From contig NZ_JAIXTJ010000017.1 of assembly GCF_027483985.1 (NCBI RefSeq), positions 1 to 64,000 of the forward strand: DNA of 64,000 nt, read 5' to 3'. The position numbers and the translations under genes were made by a program. Source of the DNA: Flavobacterium sp. (GTDB lineage: Bacteria > Bacteroidota > Bacteroidia > Flavobacteriales > Flavobacteriaceae). A model generated the notes under the pieces. That model worked only from the letters and a program-made list of their open reading frames with translations. It was not told the origin of the DNA and searched no databases. Of this stretch, positions 56,879 to 64,000 are shown piece after piece (position 1 is the stretch's first letter; each line of letters starts with the position of its first letter).

Positions 56879-57622
56879 TTGGAAACCAATAAAAAATTCG
56901 GATTAATTGGAAAAGACATTTCCTATTCTTTTTCTAAAAAATATTTTACAGATAAATTTTCTAAAGATCTTTTTAATGATTTTACTTATGAAAATTTTGA
57001 TATTCCAACTGTTGAAGAATTTCCGAATGTGCTGAAAAATAATTCCGATTTAAAAGGATTGAATGTAACTATTCCGTACAAAGAAACCATCATTCCGTTT
57101 CTTGATACAATGTCAGATAAAGCATTTAGAATTGGTGCGATTAATGTGATTCGTTTTACCAAAAAAGGAAATCTAAAAGGCTACAATTCCGATTGGTATG
57201 GTTTTAAAAAATCACTTGAACCACTACTCCAACCGCATCACAAAAAAGCTTTAATTCTTGGAACTGGCGGAGCATCTAAAGCGGTTGCTTTTGCACTAGA
57301 CAAACTCGGAATTTTCTATACTTTTGTTTCAAGAGAAGCGTCAGAAAATGCTATTGATTATAACAGAATTAATACCACAACATTTGATAATTTTCAAATA
57401 ATAATCAATTGTACACCACTTGGCACAAGTCCGAATATCAAAGAGTTTCCACCTATTCCGTATGAGTTTTTTACAGAAAAACACATTGCTTTTGACTTAA
57501 TTTACAACCCAGAAGAGACTCAATTTTTGAAAAAAGCAAAGAAAAAAGGCGCCACCATAAAAAACGGATACGAAATGCTAGTTTTTCAAGCTGAAAAAGC
57601 TTGGACCATTTGGAATAAGTAA
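56879..57622 (+). CDS. aroE: Shikimate dehydrogenase
   Basis: Reduces 3-dehydroshikimate to shikimate with NADPH. 247 aa from a TTG at 56879. No ATG lies nearby. Shikimate-binding SYSFSK (15-20), catalytic Lys68 in NVTIPYKE and Asp105 in YNSDWYGF are all present. The NADP-binding loop is GTGGASKA (128-135). The C-terminal NGYEMLVFQAEKAWTIW is typical. It is short compared with E. coli AroE but normal for Bacteroidota. It sits between the TPR gene and a small membrane protein. Confidence 0.95.
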   Translation: METNKKFGLIGKDISYSFSKKYFTDKFSKDLFNDFTYENFDIPTVEEFPNVLKNNSDLKGLNVTIPYKETIIPFLDTMSDKAFRIGAINVIRFTKKGNLKGYNSDWYGFKKSLEPLLQPHHKKALILGTGGASKAVAFALDKLGIFYTFVSREASENAIDYNRINTTTFDNFQIIINCTPLGTSPNIKEFPPIPYEFFTEKHIAFDLIYNPEETQFLKKAKKKGATIKNGYEMLVFQAEKAWTIWNK

Positions 57623-57624
57623 GT

Positions 57625-58068
57625 ATGAAAATCAATACATACCATCTACTACTTTCTTTTTTTATTACTTCATTTATTATAGAATTTAATGTTGTTACAT
57701 TTAGAACAATTTTAGATAACCACTACGAACGTGAACCTAATTTATTTGGGTTTCCATTTATTTGTAAAACAAGTATTCCATGGGTAAATTCGATGGAACA
57801 ACATTTTTATTTACTTGGATTAATTGGTAATTTGATTGTAGGTACAATTATATTTTATATAATTGTACTGCTTCTCAATAAAATAGAAATTCCAAAAATC
57901 ATAAGAAAAATTAGTAACTTTATAATTATGATTTTTGGAATAATTGCGATAATATCATTCTTTTTCATTTTGTTCAATGATAAATCTTATCAATGGTACC
58001 ATCCATTTGATACAAAATATTCTAAAAAGGAAATTGAGTTTTTTTCTACATCAAATGAAAAACAATAA
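57625..58068 (+). CDS. Small integral membrane protein, unknown
   Basis: 147 aa with three probable membrane helices (10-26, 69-91 and 100-121) and a hydrophilic tail. It starts 2 bases after aroE, so translation may be coupled. No family was recognised. In related genomes, as I recall, aroE is followed directly by the DUF349 gene, so this gene may be an insertion, though that is inference. Confidence 0.6.
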   Translation: MKINTYHLLLSFFITSFIIEFNVVTFRTILDNHYEREPNLFGFPFICKTSIPWVNSMEQHFYLLGLIGNLIVGTIIFYIIVLLLNKIEIPKIIRKISNFIIMIFGIIAIISFFFILFNDKSYQWYHPFDTKYSKKEIEFFSTSNEKQ

Positions 58069-58119
58069 CATTTAAAATTTATTTTTTATAAATATAACCA
58101 ACAGAAACCATTGATTTTC

Positions 58120-58150
58120 TTTGATTTTTGACGCTTCTTTACTATCTTTC
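58120..58150 (+). promoter_or_regulatory. Promoter of the DUF349 gene
   Basis: TTTG (58120-58123), a 19-base spacer and TATCTTTC (58143-58150) match the Bacteroidota consensus apart from the last base. The ATG lies 46 bases downstream. Confidence 0.65.
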
Positions 58151-58196
58151 GCCCTCCAAAAAGGAAAATATTGTATAACCTAACACATTAAAACAA

Positions 58197-60338
58197 ATGT
58201 TAGAAGAAAAGAATGATAACCTGTCAGTTAACGAGAACGTGACAGATGGAAATGAAAATAGTACTTCTCACGAAGTAATTCAGTCTGAAAATCAAGAAGT
58301 TGAAGCTGTTGCTGAAGCAATTGAAAACGAAATAGAATTGGTTCCTGATACCGAAGTTGAAGCGCCATTAGTTGCCGAAGCTGACCAAGAAACAGTACTT
58401 GAAGTGGAAGACCTTGTAGGTGAACAAATTACAGAAACACCGCAAGAAGTTCCAACCATTGAAAATGTTGTTGAACTAACAGACGAACAAGTTGCCGACG
58501 ATAGTATTGTAGTAGAAGATGCCAATGATTTTGCGATGAATGCTATTGCAAATGCGAATGCTGAAGAAAGTGAAGATGAAACAGTAAAAGGTCGTTATGA
58601 CATTCCGCTACAAGATTATGAAGCGTTACCAATGGAAAACCTAGTTGAAGAACTAGAAAAGCTTGTTGCTGTCGACCAAGTAATGTCGGTTCGCGAGCAC
58701 GTTGAAGAAGTTAAAAAAGCATTTTTGTCGAAATTTCACCACTTTATGGATGAAAAGAAAGACGAATTTCACGCTGAAAATCCTGATACTACCGAAGATT
58801 TTCACTACAGCTTTCCTTTAAAAACAAAATTTGATTCGTTATACAATCAATATAGAGATAAGAAAAACGTTCATTTTAAATCGCTTCAAAACAATTTAAA
58901 ATCGAATTTAGAAAACAGAATGGCCATTGTAGAAGAGTTGAAAAACTTAGTAAACAATTCAACTGGAAATATAGCTAACGCTCTTAAACAACTTAATGAT
59001 ATTAGAGAACGTTGGAAAAATGCTGGTCCAATTCCAAAAGATAAATACAACCACGTTTGGAATAATTATCATTTTCATATTGAAAATTTTTATGATTTCT
59101 TGCATTTAGATAGAGATGCGCGCGATCAAGAATTCAAACACAATTTAGAATTAAAGAATAAAATTATAGCTCGTGTTGGTGAACTAATCAACGAGACAGA
59201 CATCAACAAATCGTTCCGTGAATTACAAGATTTACATAAGATTTGGAAAGAAGATATTGGTCCAGTTTCTAGAGAACACCGTGAAGAATTATGGAAGCAA
59301 TTCAGTGAATTGACCAAACAAATGCACGACAAAAGAGAAACTTTTTATGAAAGTTTTAGAGCAAAAGAATCTGAAAATCTTGAAAAGAAAAACGAAATTA
59401 TTGCTCAATTAGAAGTTTTAGCACAAGAAAAAGTAGATTCGCATCAAGCTTGGTTGAACCAAATTGTGAAAGTAGAGGCTTTAAGAAATCATTTTTTTGC
59501 TACAGGAAAAGTTCCGGGTGAAGTTAATGAAGCTACTTGGGCTAGGTTTAAAAATGCTGTTCGTGATTTTAATGTTTTGAAAAATTCGTTTTACAAAGAC
59601 ATCAAAAAAGATCAAAACGATAATTTAAGTAAAAAACAAGCACTTGTTGATAAAGCAAATGAGTTGAAAGAAAGTGAAGATTTCGCTGCAACAACTCCAT
59701 TAATGAAGCAAATTCAAGAAGATTGGAAACTAGTTGGTCACGTGCCAAGAAAATTCTCTGACAAACTTTGGGATGAATTTAAAGCGGCTTGTAATCATTA
59801 TTTTGAGCGTTTGAAAGACAGTAAAAAAGAAGAAAATGCTGAAGAAGTTGCTGCTTTTGAAAAGAAAAAAGAATATTTAGAAACCTTGCGTGCCTTTGAA
59901 TTAGTTGGCGATCATAAAACCGATTTAGACGCCATAAAAGTACATATTGAAGCTTGGAAATCTATTGGAAGAGTTCCTTTTAATAGAAGACATATTGAAG
60001 GAAAATTCAACAAAATTCTGGATGCGTTGTTCGAAAAATTAAGTTCAAGCAAAAAAGAAAGTGAACAATTGCGTTTTGCTAATCGCTTAGATACTATTGC
60101 AGGATCAGAAGACAGCAGAAAATTAGACAATGAAAAAATCTTCATCATTAGAAAAATTGAAGAAGTTCAAAACGAAATTTTCCAGTTAGAAAACAACATT
60201 CAATTCTTTCAAAATACTAAAAATGCTAAAAAAGAAAATTCAATTGTAACGGAAGTAAGAAAGACAATTGAACGACATAAAGAAGAATTGGTTACTTGGA
60301 AAGACAAGTTAAAACAAATTAGAAATTTGAATAAATAA
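58197..60338 (+). CDS. DUF349 protein
   Basis: 713 aa, no signal peptide. The first 135 residues are strongly acidic and low in complexity. The rest is alpha-helical, with at least five repeats carrying a Trp-centred element: RERWKNAGPIPKDKYNHVWN, LHKIWKEDIGPVSREHREEL, WKLVGHVPRKFSDKLWDEFK and WKSIGRVPFNRRH. That is the DUF349 repeat, whose function is unknown. The C-terminal part (about 640-713) is a likely coiled coil. It is transcribed from its own promoter and ends at a clear terminator. Confidence 0.88.
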   Translation: MLEEKNDNLSVNENVTDGNENSTSHEVIQSENQEVEAVAEAIENEIELVPDTEVEAPLVAEADQETVLEVEDLVGEQITETPQEVPTIENVVELTDEQVADDSIVVEDANDFAMNAIANANAEESEDETVKGRYDIPLQDYEALPMENLVEELEKLVAVDQVMSVREHVEEVKKAFLSKFHHFMDEKKDEFHAENPDTTEDFHYSFPLKTKFDSLYNQYRDKKNVHFKSLQNNLKSNLENRMAIVEELKNLVNNSTGNIANALKQLNDIRERWKNAGPIPKDKYNHVWNNYHFHIENFYDFLHLDRDARDQEFKHNLELKNKIIARVGELINETDINKSFRELQDLHKIWKEDIGPVSREHREELWKQFSELTKQMHDKRETFYESFRAKESENLEKKNEIIAQLEVLAQEKVDSHQAWLNQIVKVEALRNHFFATGKVPGEVNEATWARFKNAVRDFNVLKNSFYKDIKKDQNDNLSKKQALVDKANELKESEDFAATTPLMKQIQEDWKLVGHVPRKFSDKLWDEFKAACNHYFERLKDSKKEENAEEVAAFEKKKEYLETLRAFELVGDHKTDLDAIKVHIEAWKSIGRVPFNRRHIEGKFNKILDALFEKLSSSKKESEQLRFANRLDTIAGSEDSRKLDNEKIFIIRKIEEVQNEIFQLENNIQFFQNTKNAKKENSIVTEVRKTIERHKEELVTWKDKLKQIRNLNK

Positions 60339-60343
60339 TACAG

Positions 60344-60372
60344 AAAGCTCACTTAACGGTGAGCTTTTTTTT
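60344..60372 (+). terminator. Terminator after the DUF349 gene
   Basis: Stem AAAGCTCAC / GTGAGCTTT with a 6-base loop and a T run, six bases after the stop codon. Confidence 0.88.
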
Positions 60373-60434
60373 GCTTAATTTTAATTTACAACAATAGGAA
60401 TTTATAGTGTAAAATAAATCTGAAATACTTTATT

Positions 60435-60605
60435 TAACTTTGATAAATGAAATTTAAAACTTCACTTATGATTTGCCAAGTTGGCCCAACAGTATTTAGA
60501 ATATAGAGGTTTTCCAACTTTCCGTCTATAACCAACGAAAAGGTACACGAGCTGAATAACTGTTAATCATAAAAAATTAAAAACCACTTCTGGGTGGTTT
60601 TTTTT
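60435..60605 (+). ncRNA. Possible small transcript with a 19-codon ORF
   Basis: A -7-like TAACTTTG (60435-60442) is followed after four bases by ATG (60447) and a 19-codon frame, MKFKTSLMICQVGPTVFRI, ending at TAG. GCCAAGTTGGC within it is a short palindrome. An orphan terminator follows at 60581-60605. No -33 element was found, so the promoter is uncertain. It could be a small RNA, a micro-protein or chance. Confidence 0.35.
60581..60605 (+). terminator. Orphan terminator
   Basis: Stem AAACCAC / GTGGTTT with a 6-base loop followed by a long T run. The nearest plus-strand gene upstream already has its own terminator at 60344-60372, so this one must end a different transcript or be a relic. 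Confidence 0.75.
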
Positions 60606-60837
60606 ATTTCTTTTTTTTGCTCGAATTACACCAATTTGCACGAATTAATTTTAATAAAAAAGTACACGAACTTTTATTGTGAAGTACAAATCTTCAAAGT
60701 TAGAAGTGTCATTTCGACCAAGGAGAAATCACATTATACATCCACTCTATTTTCTATTTTCTATTCTTTCCAACATGACAAATATCATTTTTAAATTAAA
60801 GTTCTCAGGTTACTTTTGCAACTAAAAGCAGCTTATT
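60606..60837. other. Intergenic region before hemN
   Basis: It contains a cacgaa-type repeat fragment (60620-60672: gaattacacc, tttgcacgaatta, gtacacgaac) and a -7-like TACTTTTG at 60811-60818, 20 bases before the hemN start. No convincing gene is present. Confidence 0.5.
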
Positions 60838-62202
60838 ATGTCAATTTCCTTAATTCAAAAATATAATATTCCTGGACCAAGATATACGAGTTATCCCACG
60901 GTTCCCTATTGGGATGATAATTTATTTTCCTTGAACCATTGGAAGAGTAGTTTTATAAAATCATTCTTAGAATCCTATGCTTCTGAAGGTATTAGTCTAT
61001 ACATTCATTTGCCTTTTTGCGAAAGTATGTGCACTTTTTGTGGTTGCAACAAACGAATAACTAAGAATCACGAGGTTGAAAATCCGTATATTTTAGCCGT
61101 TTTAAAAGAATGGAATTTATATTGTGACTTATTTCCTGAAAAACCGATTATTAAAGAAATTCATCTTGGTGGCGGAACACCGACTTTCTTTTCACCTGAA
61201 AATTTAGAAGCTTTAGTCAGCGGCATTTTTACACGAGCTATCAAGGCCAAAGAACACGAATTTAGCTTTGAAGGCCATCCAAATAACACTACAAGAAGAC
61301 ATTTGCAATCGCTTTATGATTTAGGATTTAGAAGAGTAAGTTTTGGAGTACAAGACTATTCGGACAAAGTTCAAAAAGCCATTCATAGAATACAGTCTTT
61401 TCATAATGTAGCAAAAGTTACATTTTGGGCAAAAGAAATTGGTTATACTTCCATTGCACATGATTTAATCTTTGGATTGCCATTTCAGACCTTAAATGAT
61501 GTTCTTGACACTATTGACAAAACCAATTCTTTACAACCCGACAGATTGGCTTTTTATAGTTATGCCCATGTGCCTTGGATAAAAGGTAACGGACAACGTG
61601 GTTTTAATAGTGAAGATTTACCTAAAGATGATGAAAAACGTCAACTTTATGAAGCTGGAAAAAATAGATTATCACAGAATAATTATCGTGAAATTGGAAT
61701 GGATCATTTTGTTTTAGAAACCGATAGTATGTATAATTCTTTTCAAAAAGGAAATTTGCACCGCAATTTTATGGGATATACTTCATCCCAAACGCAATTG
61801 ATGATTGGACTTGGAGTTTCCTCTATAAGCGATAGTTGGTATAGTTTTGCTCAAAATGAAAAAACTATTGAAAACTATTACAAAAGATTAGATGCTAATG
61901 AATTACCTGTTTTTCGTGGACATATTCTCACCGATGAAGATTTAATTATCAGAAAACATATTCTAAATTTAATGTGTCAATTTGAAACTTCTTGGAAAAA
62001 TGATAGCGACTTTTTTCCTGAATTGCCTGAAATAATTAATCAACTTCACGAAATGGAAACTGATGGTTTGGTGAAAATTTCGAGCCAATCAATACAAGTT
62101 ACTGAAAAAGGAAAACCTTTTGTTCGAAATATTTGTATGGCATTTGACTTGCGATTAAAACGAAATCTTCCGCAGACCGAATTGTTTTCAATGACCATAT
62201 AA
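60838..62202 (+). CDS. hemN: Oxygen-independent coproporphyrinogen III oxidase
   Basis: Radical-SAM enzyme that converts coproporphyrinogen III to protoporphyrinogen IX without oxygen in heme synthesis. 454 aa, full length. YNIPGPRYTSYPTVPYW at the N-terminus is the HemN-specific trip wire. The iron-sulfur cluster motif is C61-x3-C65-x2-C68-x-C70 (CESMCTFCGC). LGGGTPTFF, GVQDYSDKVQKAIHRIQ and the C-terminal HemN domain are present, so this is HemN rather than HemW. It lies beside the cbb3 oxidase assembly genes, consistent with low-oxygen growth. Confidence 0.96.
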   Translation: MSISLIQKYNIPGPRYTSYPTVPYWDDNLFSLNHWKSSFIKSFLESYASEGISLYIHLPFCESMCTFCGCNKRITKNHEVENPYILAVLKEWNLYCDLFPEKPIIKEIHLGGGTPTFFSPENLEALVSGIFTRAIKAKEHEFSFEGHPNNTTRRHLQSLYDLGFRRVSFGVQDYSDKVQKAIHRIQSFHNVAKVTFWAKEIGYTSIAHDLIFGLPFQTLNDVLDTIDKTNSLQPDRLAFYSYAHVPWIKGNGQRGFNSEDLPKDDEKRQLYEAGKNRLSQNNYREIGMDHFVLETDSMYNSFQKGNLHRNFMGYTSSQTQLMIGLGVSSISDSWYSFAQNEKTIENYYKRLDANELPVFRGHILTDEDLIIRKHILNLMCQFETSWKNDSDFFPELPEIINQLHEMETDGLVKISSQSIQVTEKGKPFVRNICMAFDLRLKRNLPQTELFSMTI

Positions 62203-62237
62203 AAAATTAATCTGCAGCACTGCAAATAGTGTCTTTA

Positions 62238-62942
62238 CTAATTATGACAATTGGCATTAGCTTGTACGAATAAAGAAAGATTACCCGGAGAAATGTAGGC
62301 AATATCTAAACCTAATCCTCTAAGGATAAACAGTGTACCAATAATAACTATAACCATTGGAATCACTTTTTGGATTTTGCTTCGAATAGATGTTGAAAGA
62401 AACATCGAGATATAAACTACAGCACTCATCATTGGAATGGTTCCTAATCCGTAAAGAACCATATAAGAAACTCCTAAAGTAATATTTTGCATAGCAATAG
62501 CGCCAAATAAAGCAGCATAAACCAATCCACATGGGAGAAATCCGTTTAACAATCCAATGGTAAAAAGAGCGTCTGGCGTTCTTCGCTTGAATTGATTTCC
62601 CAAATTAGTTTTTACATTTGATAGTAACTTATAAACTGGTTTAGAGAAATTGTATTTCATAAAAATACGTTCTGGAACAACAGCAATTATAATCATAAAT
62701 ATTCCCACGAAAATTGAAATACTCTGTTGCATTCCTGCCATATAAAACCCTCTTCCTAAAACACCAAATACTAAACCAAGAGTAGCATAGGCAGACAATC
62801 TACCGATTTGATAAAGCAGTATTTGCATCACTTTTTTGGCAGGATTGTTTCTGTCTACTGGCAACATCATAGCAATTGGACCGCACATACCAATGCAGTG
62901 CAAACTACTAACCAATCCGAAAATAAAAGCTGAATATAGCAT
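62238..62942 (-). CDS. SafE/TauE-like membrane protein of the cbb3 oxidase cluster
   Basis: 234 aa with about six membrane helices. The start, LVSSLHCIGMCGPIAMMLP, carries the cysteine pair of the DsbD-like / CcoH2-type transporter family (annotated as sulfite exporter TauE/SafE). A second half starts at GLLNGFLPCGLVYAALFGA with another Cys and Pro. Membrane cysteine pairs in this family are linked to metal or electron transfer. Position next to ccoH and ccoG suggests copper delivery or redox maturation of cbb3 cytochrome oxidase. It converges with hemN. Confidence 0.8.
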   Translation of the reverse strand: MLYSAFIFGLVSSLHCIGMCGPIAMMLPVDRNNPAKKVMQILLYQIGRLSAYATLGLVFGVLGRGFYMAGMQQSISIFVGIFMIIIAVVPERIFMKYNFSKPVYKLLSNVKTNLGNQFKRRTPDALFTIGLLNGFLPCGLVYAALFGAIAMQNITLGVSYMVLYGLGTIPMMSAVVYISMFLSTSIRSKIQKVIPMVIVIIGTLFILRGLGLDIAYISPGNLSLFVQANANCHN

Positions 62943-62969
62943 TAATACGATTTCTATTTTGAGCTTTTT

Positions 62970-63422
62970 TTATTGATGAAAATAGACTAATTCTTTGCTC
63001 AAGTATTTTTTATCTTTATAATTCCAATCGATAGTAATGTCCCAACGACCGCCAACCAAATTACTTTTAGGTATGAGCAAATGTGAACTAGATAATGATA
63101 TTGGAATTTCAAAATCTAGCTTTTGGTTTGACGGTCTATAAAGAGACACTATTCCTTTAATATTTTCATATTCAAAATCGGCAGGAAAATCAATACTGAT
63201 TCCTTCTGCTGTGGTTTTTATAATTACTTTAGTGCTTAAATCATAGGCGTTTTGCTCTCTGTCTAAATCTTGCTGAGCTACTATTTCTTTTTTGTAGTAC
63301 TCTTCAACAACCAATTCGTTGTCGTATTTTGAATTGGATTGCACATTAAATACAAAGAATAAAATAAAGCTCATAAATAGTGCAAACGCTATTACAATTC
63401 CTGTTCCCCAATTAATTTTCAT
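62970..63422 (-). CDS. FixH/CcoH-like cbb3 oxidase assembly protein
   Basis: 150 aa from the ATG at 63422 (MKINWGTGIVIAFALF). A longer frame to 63518 would add 32 residues before the membrane helix and has no family support. One membrane helix (5-26, IVIAFALFMSFILFFVF) precedes the FixH domain, with YKKEIVAQQDLDREQNAYDL and a beta-rich end (GGRWDITIDWNYKDKKY). It takes part in cbb3-type cytochrome c oxidase assembly. It lies 106 bases after ccoG. Confidence 0.88.
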   Translation of the reverse strand: MKINWGTGIVIAFALFMSFILFFVFNVQSNSKYDNELVVEEYYKKEIVAQQDLDREQNAYDLSTKVIIKTTAEGISIDFPADFEYENIKGIVSLYRPSNQKLDFEIPISLSSSHLLIPKSNLVGGRWDITIDWNYKDKKYLSKELVYFHQ

Positions 63423-63528
63423 ATTTGTAAAATTTAATTTGTTAGTGGTCATATATGGTATCGCCTTTATATTAATAGGTGTTTGCTTGCGCAAACTTGC
63501 TATTATTGGCGATTTCATAAATATTTTT

Positions 63529-64000
63529 TTAGTTAAAACTTCTTGGTCCTAAGAAATTAGTTGTCTCGTTGTCAAGTAGTTCTTTATCGTTATAAACTTC
63601 TATTTGTAATATAGTTTTATCTCCTTTTAAAAAGGCTTGATTGATTTCTATAAACATAGTACCTTCCGATAGAGCCTGTTTTTTTACAATGAAGTGGTCT
63701 TTTCCAACCAACTTTATTTCGCCTTTTGGAGCGACAAGTTTGAAATAAACCTTATTAAAATCGTGTTCCGTTTTATTAACCACTTTAAAAGTATATACAT
63801 TACTAATTTTTTCTCCTTTATGTTCAAATAATTGTCCCGGAAGATGTAAAATTGTCGCTTCAACATCATTCCTAAGAAATAACATTCCAATAAAAACACC
63901 AGTAAGAATTAGCAATACTGATGCATAACCTTTCATTCTTGTATTGAAAACAAATTTTTCTTTAGTAACAATTTCAACTTCACTGGCATATCTAATTAAT
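63529..64000 (-). CDS. ccoG: Cytochrome c oxidase accessory protein CcoG (5' end outside window)
   Basis: The last roughly 157 codons. The frame is open from the window edge through RYASEVEIVTKEKFVF and MKGYASVLLILTGVFIGMLF, so the ATG at 63936 is internal. A membrane helix and a C-terminal Ig-like FixG domain (THTFKVVNKTEHDFNKV-like, seen as YTFKVVNKTEHDF) follow. CcoG/FixG/RdxA is a polyferredoxin-like protein needed for copper reduction during cbb3 oxidase assembly. The ferredoxin part is outside the window. Together with ccoH and the SafE-like gene it forms one minus-strand operon. Confidence 0.85.
   Translation of the reverse strand, partial: LIRYASEVEIVTKEKFVFNTRMKGYASVLLILTGVFIGMLFLRNDVEATILHLPGQLFEHKGEKISNVYTFKVVNKTEHDFNKVYFKLVAPKGEIKLVGKDHFIVKKQALSEGTMFIEINQAFLKGDKTILQIEVYNDKELLDNETTNFLGPRSFN

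Noticed and set aside
63423..63518. N-terminal extension of the FixH/CcoH-like protein
   Set aside because: FixH proteins begin just before the membrane helix, and the ATG at 63422 gives that.

Overview
The window is a piece of an AT-rich chromosome from a member of the Bacteroidota, most likely Flavobacteriia and close to Flavobacterium. The evidence is a fused secDF gene, secreted proteins with gliding-motility / type IX secretion (T9SS) C-terminal features, Bacteroidota-type promoters (TTG or TTTG, a 17-23 base spacer, then TAnnTTTG), the lack of Shine-Dalgarno sequences before most genes, and gene neighbourhoods such as folE-cysS-yidD-lgt, relA/spoT-fur-purA and ccoG-ccoH-safE-like. I saw no rRNA, tRNA, CRISPR array or insertion sequence.

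Layout. 1-5240 (minus) is the N-terminal 1.7 thousand residues of a giant secreted repeat protein that runs out of the window. 5395-8839 (plus) is folE, cysS, yidD, lgt. 9202-16308 (minus) is secDF, mdh, a DUF6588-like protein and gyrB. A structured-RNA candidate lies at about 16495-16632, before asnB (minus). 18781-25443 holds a C1q-like secreted protein, a GreA-like protein and a two-gene unit of a long TPR protein and a plug-less TonB-receptor-like barrel. It ends in a long heptanucleotide repeat array next to ftsE (25444).

26096-40555 is a surface-glycan or glycosylation locus. It holds two paralogous GT-C-like membrane proteins, a polyprenyl-phosphate sugar synthase-like GT2, several GT2/GT4 glycosyltransferases, fdtA and fdtB (dTDP-3-amino-3,6-dideoxyhexose synthesis), a FemAB/GNAT-like transferase, a Wzx-type flippase, and a compact run of GT-C-like protein, UbiA (DPPR-synthase-like) and HAD phosphatase. 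That run suggests a polyprenyl-phosphate-pentose donor. The plus and minus genes are interleaved with overlapping ends.

40671-49207 (plus) has a T9SS cargo protein with a gliding C-terminal domain, a SpoU-type RNA methyltransferase, a serine hydrolase, the (p)ppGpp enzyme, a Fur-family regulator and purA. 49412-51780 has small envelope or unknown proteins. 51865-53757 is a secreted GH13 amylase (minus). 53977-60338 has a class-III aminotransferase, a TPR protein, aroE, a small membrane protein and a DUF349 protein. 60838-62202 is hemN, and 62238-64000 (minus) is part of the cbb3 oxidase assembly cluster.

The most unusual layer is non-coding. A family of degenerate 7-base-period repeats recurs at four or more loci. 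One array lies inside the fdtB reading frame, where a copy-number change would shift the frame. Another supplies the stop codon of the class-III aminotransferase. A second family of intergenic repeats built on a cacgaa core, mostly in inverted pairs, occurs three times. A nested-stem intergenic RNA candidate precedes gyrB, and a possible leaderless micro-ORF with its own terminator precedes hemN.
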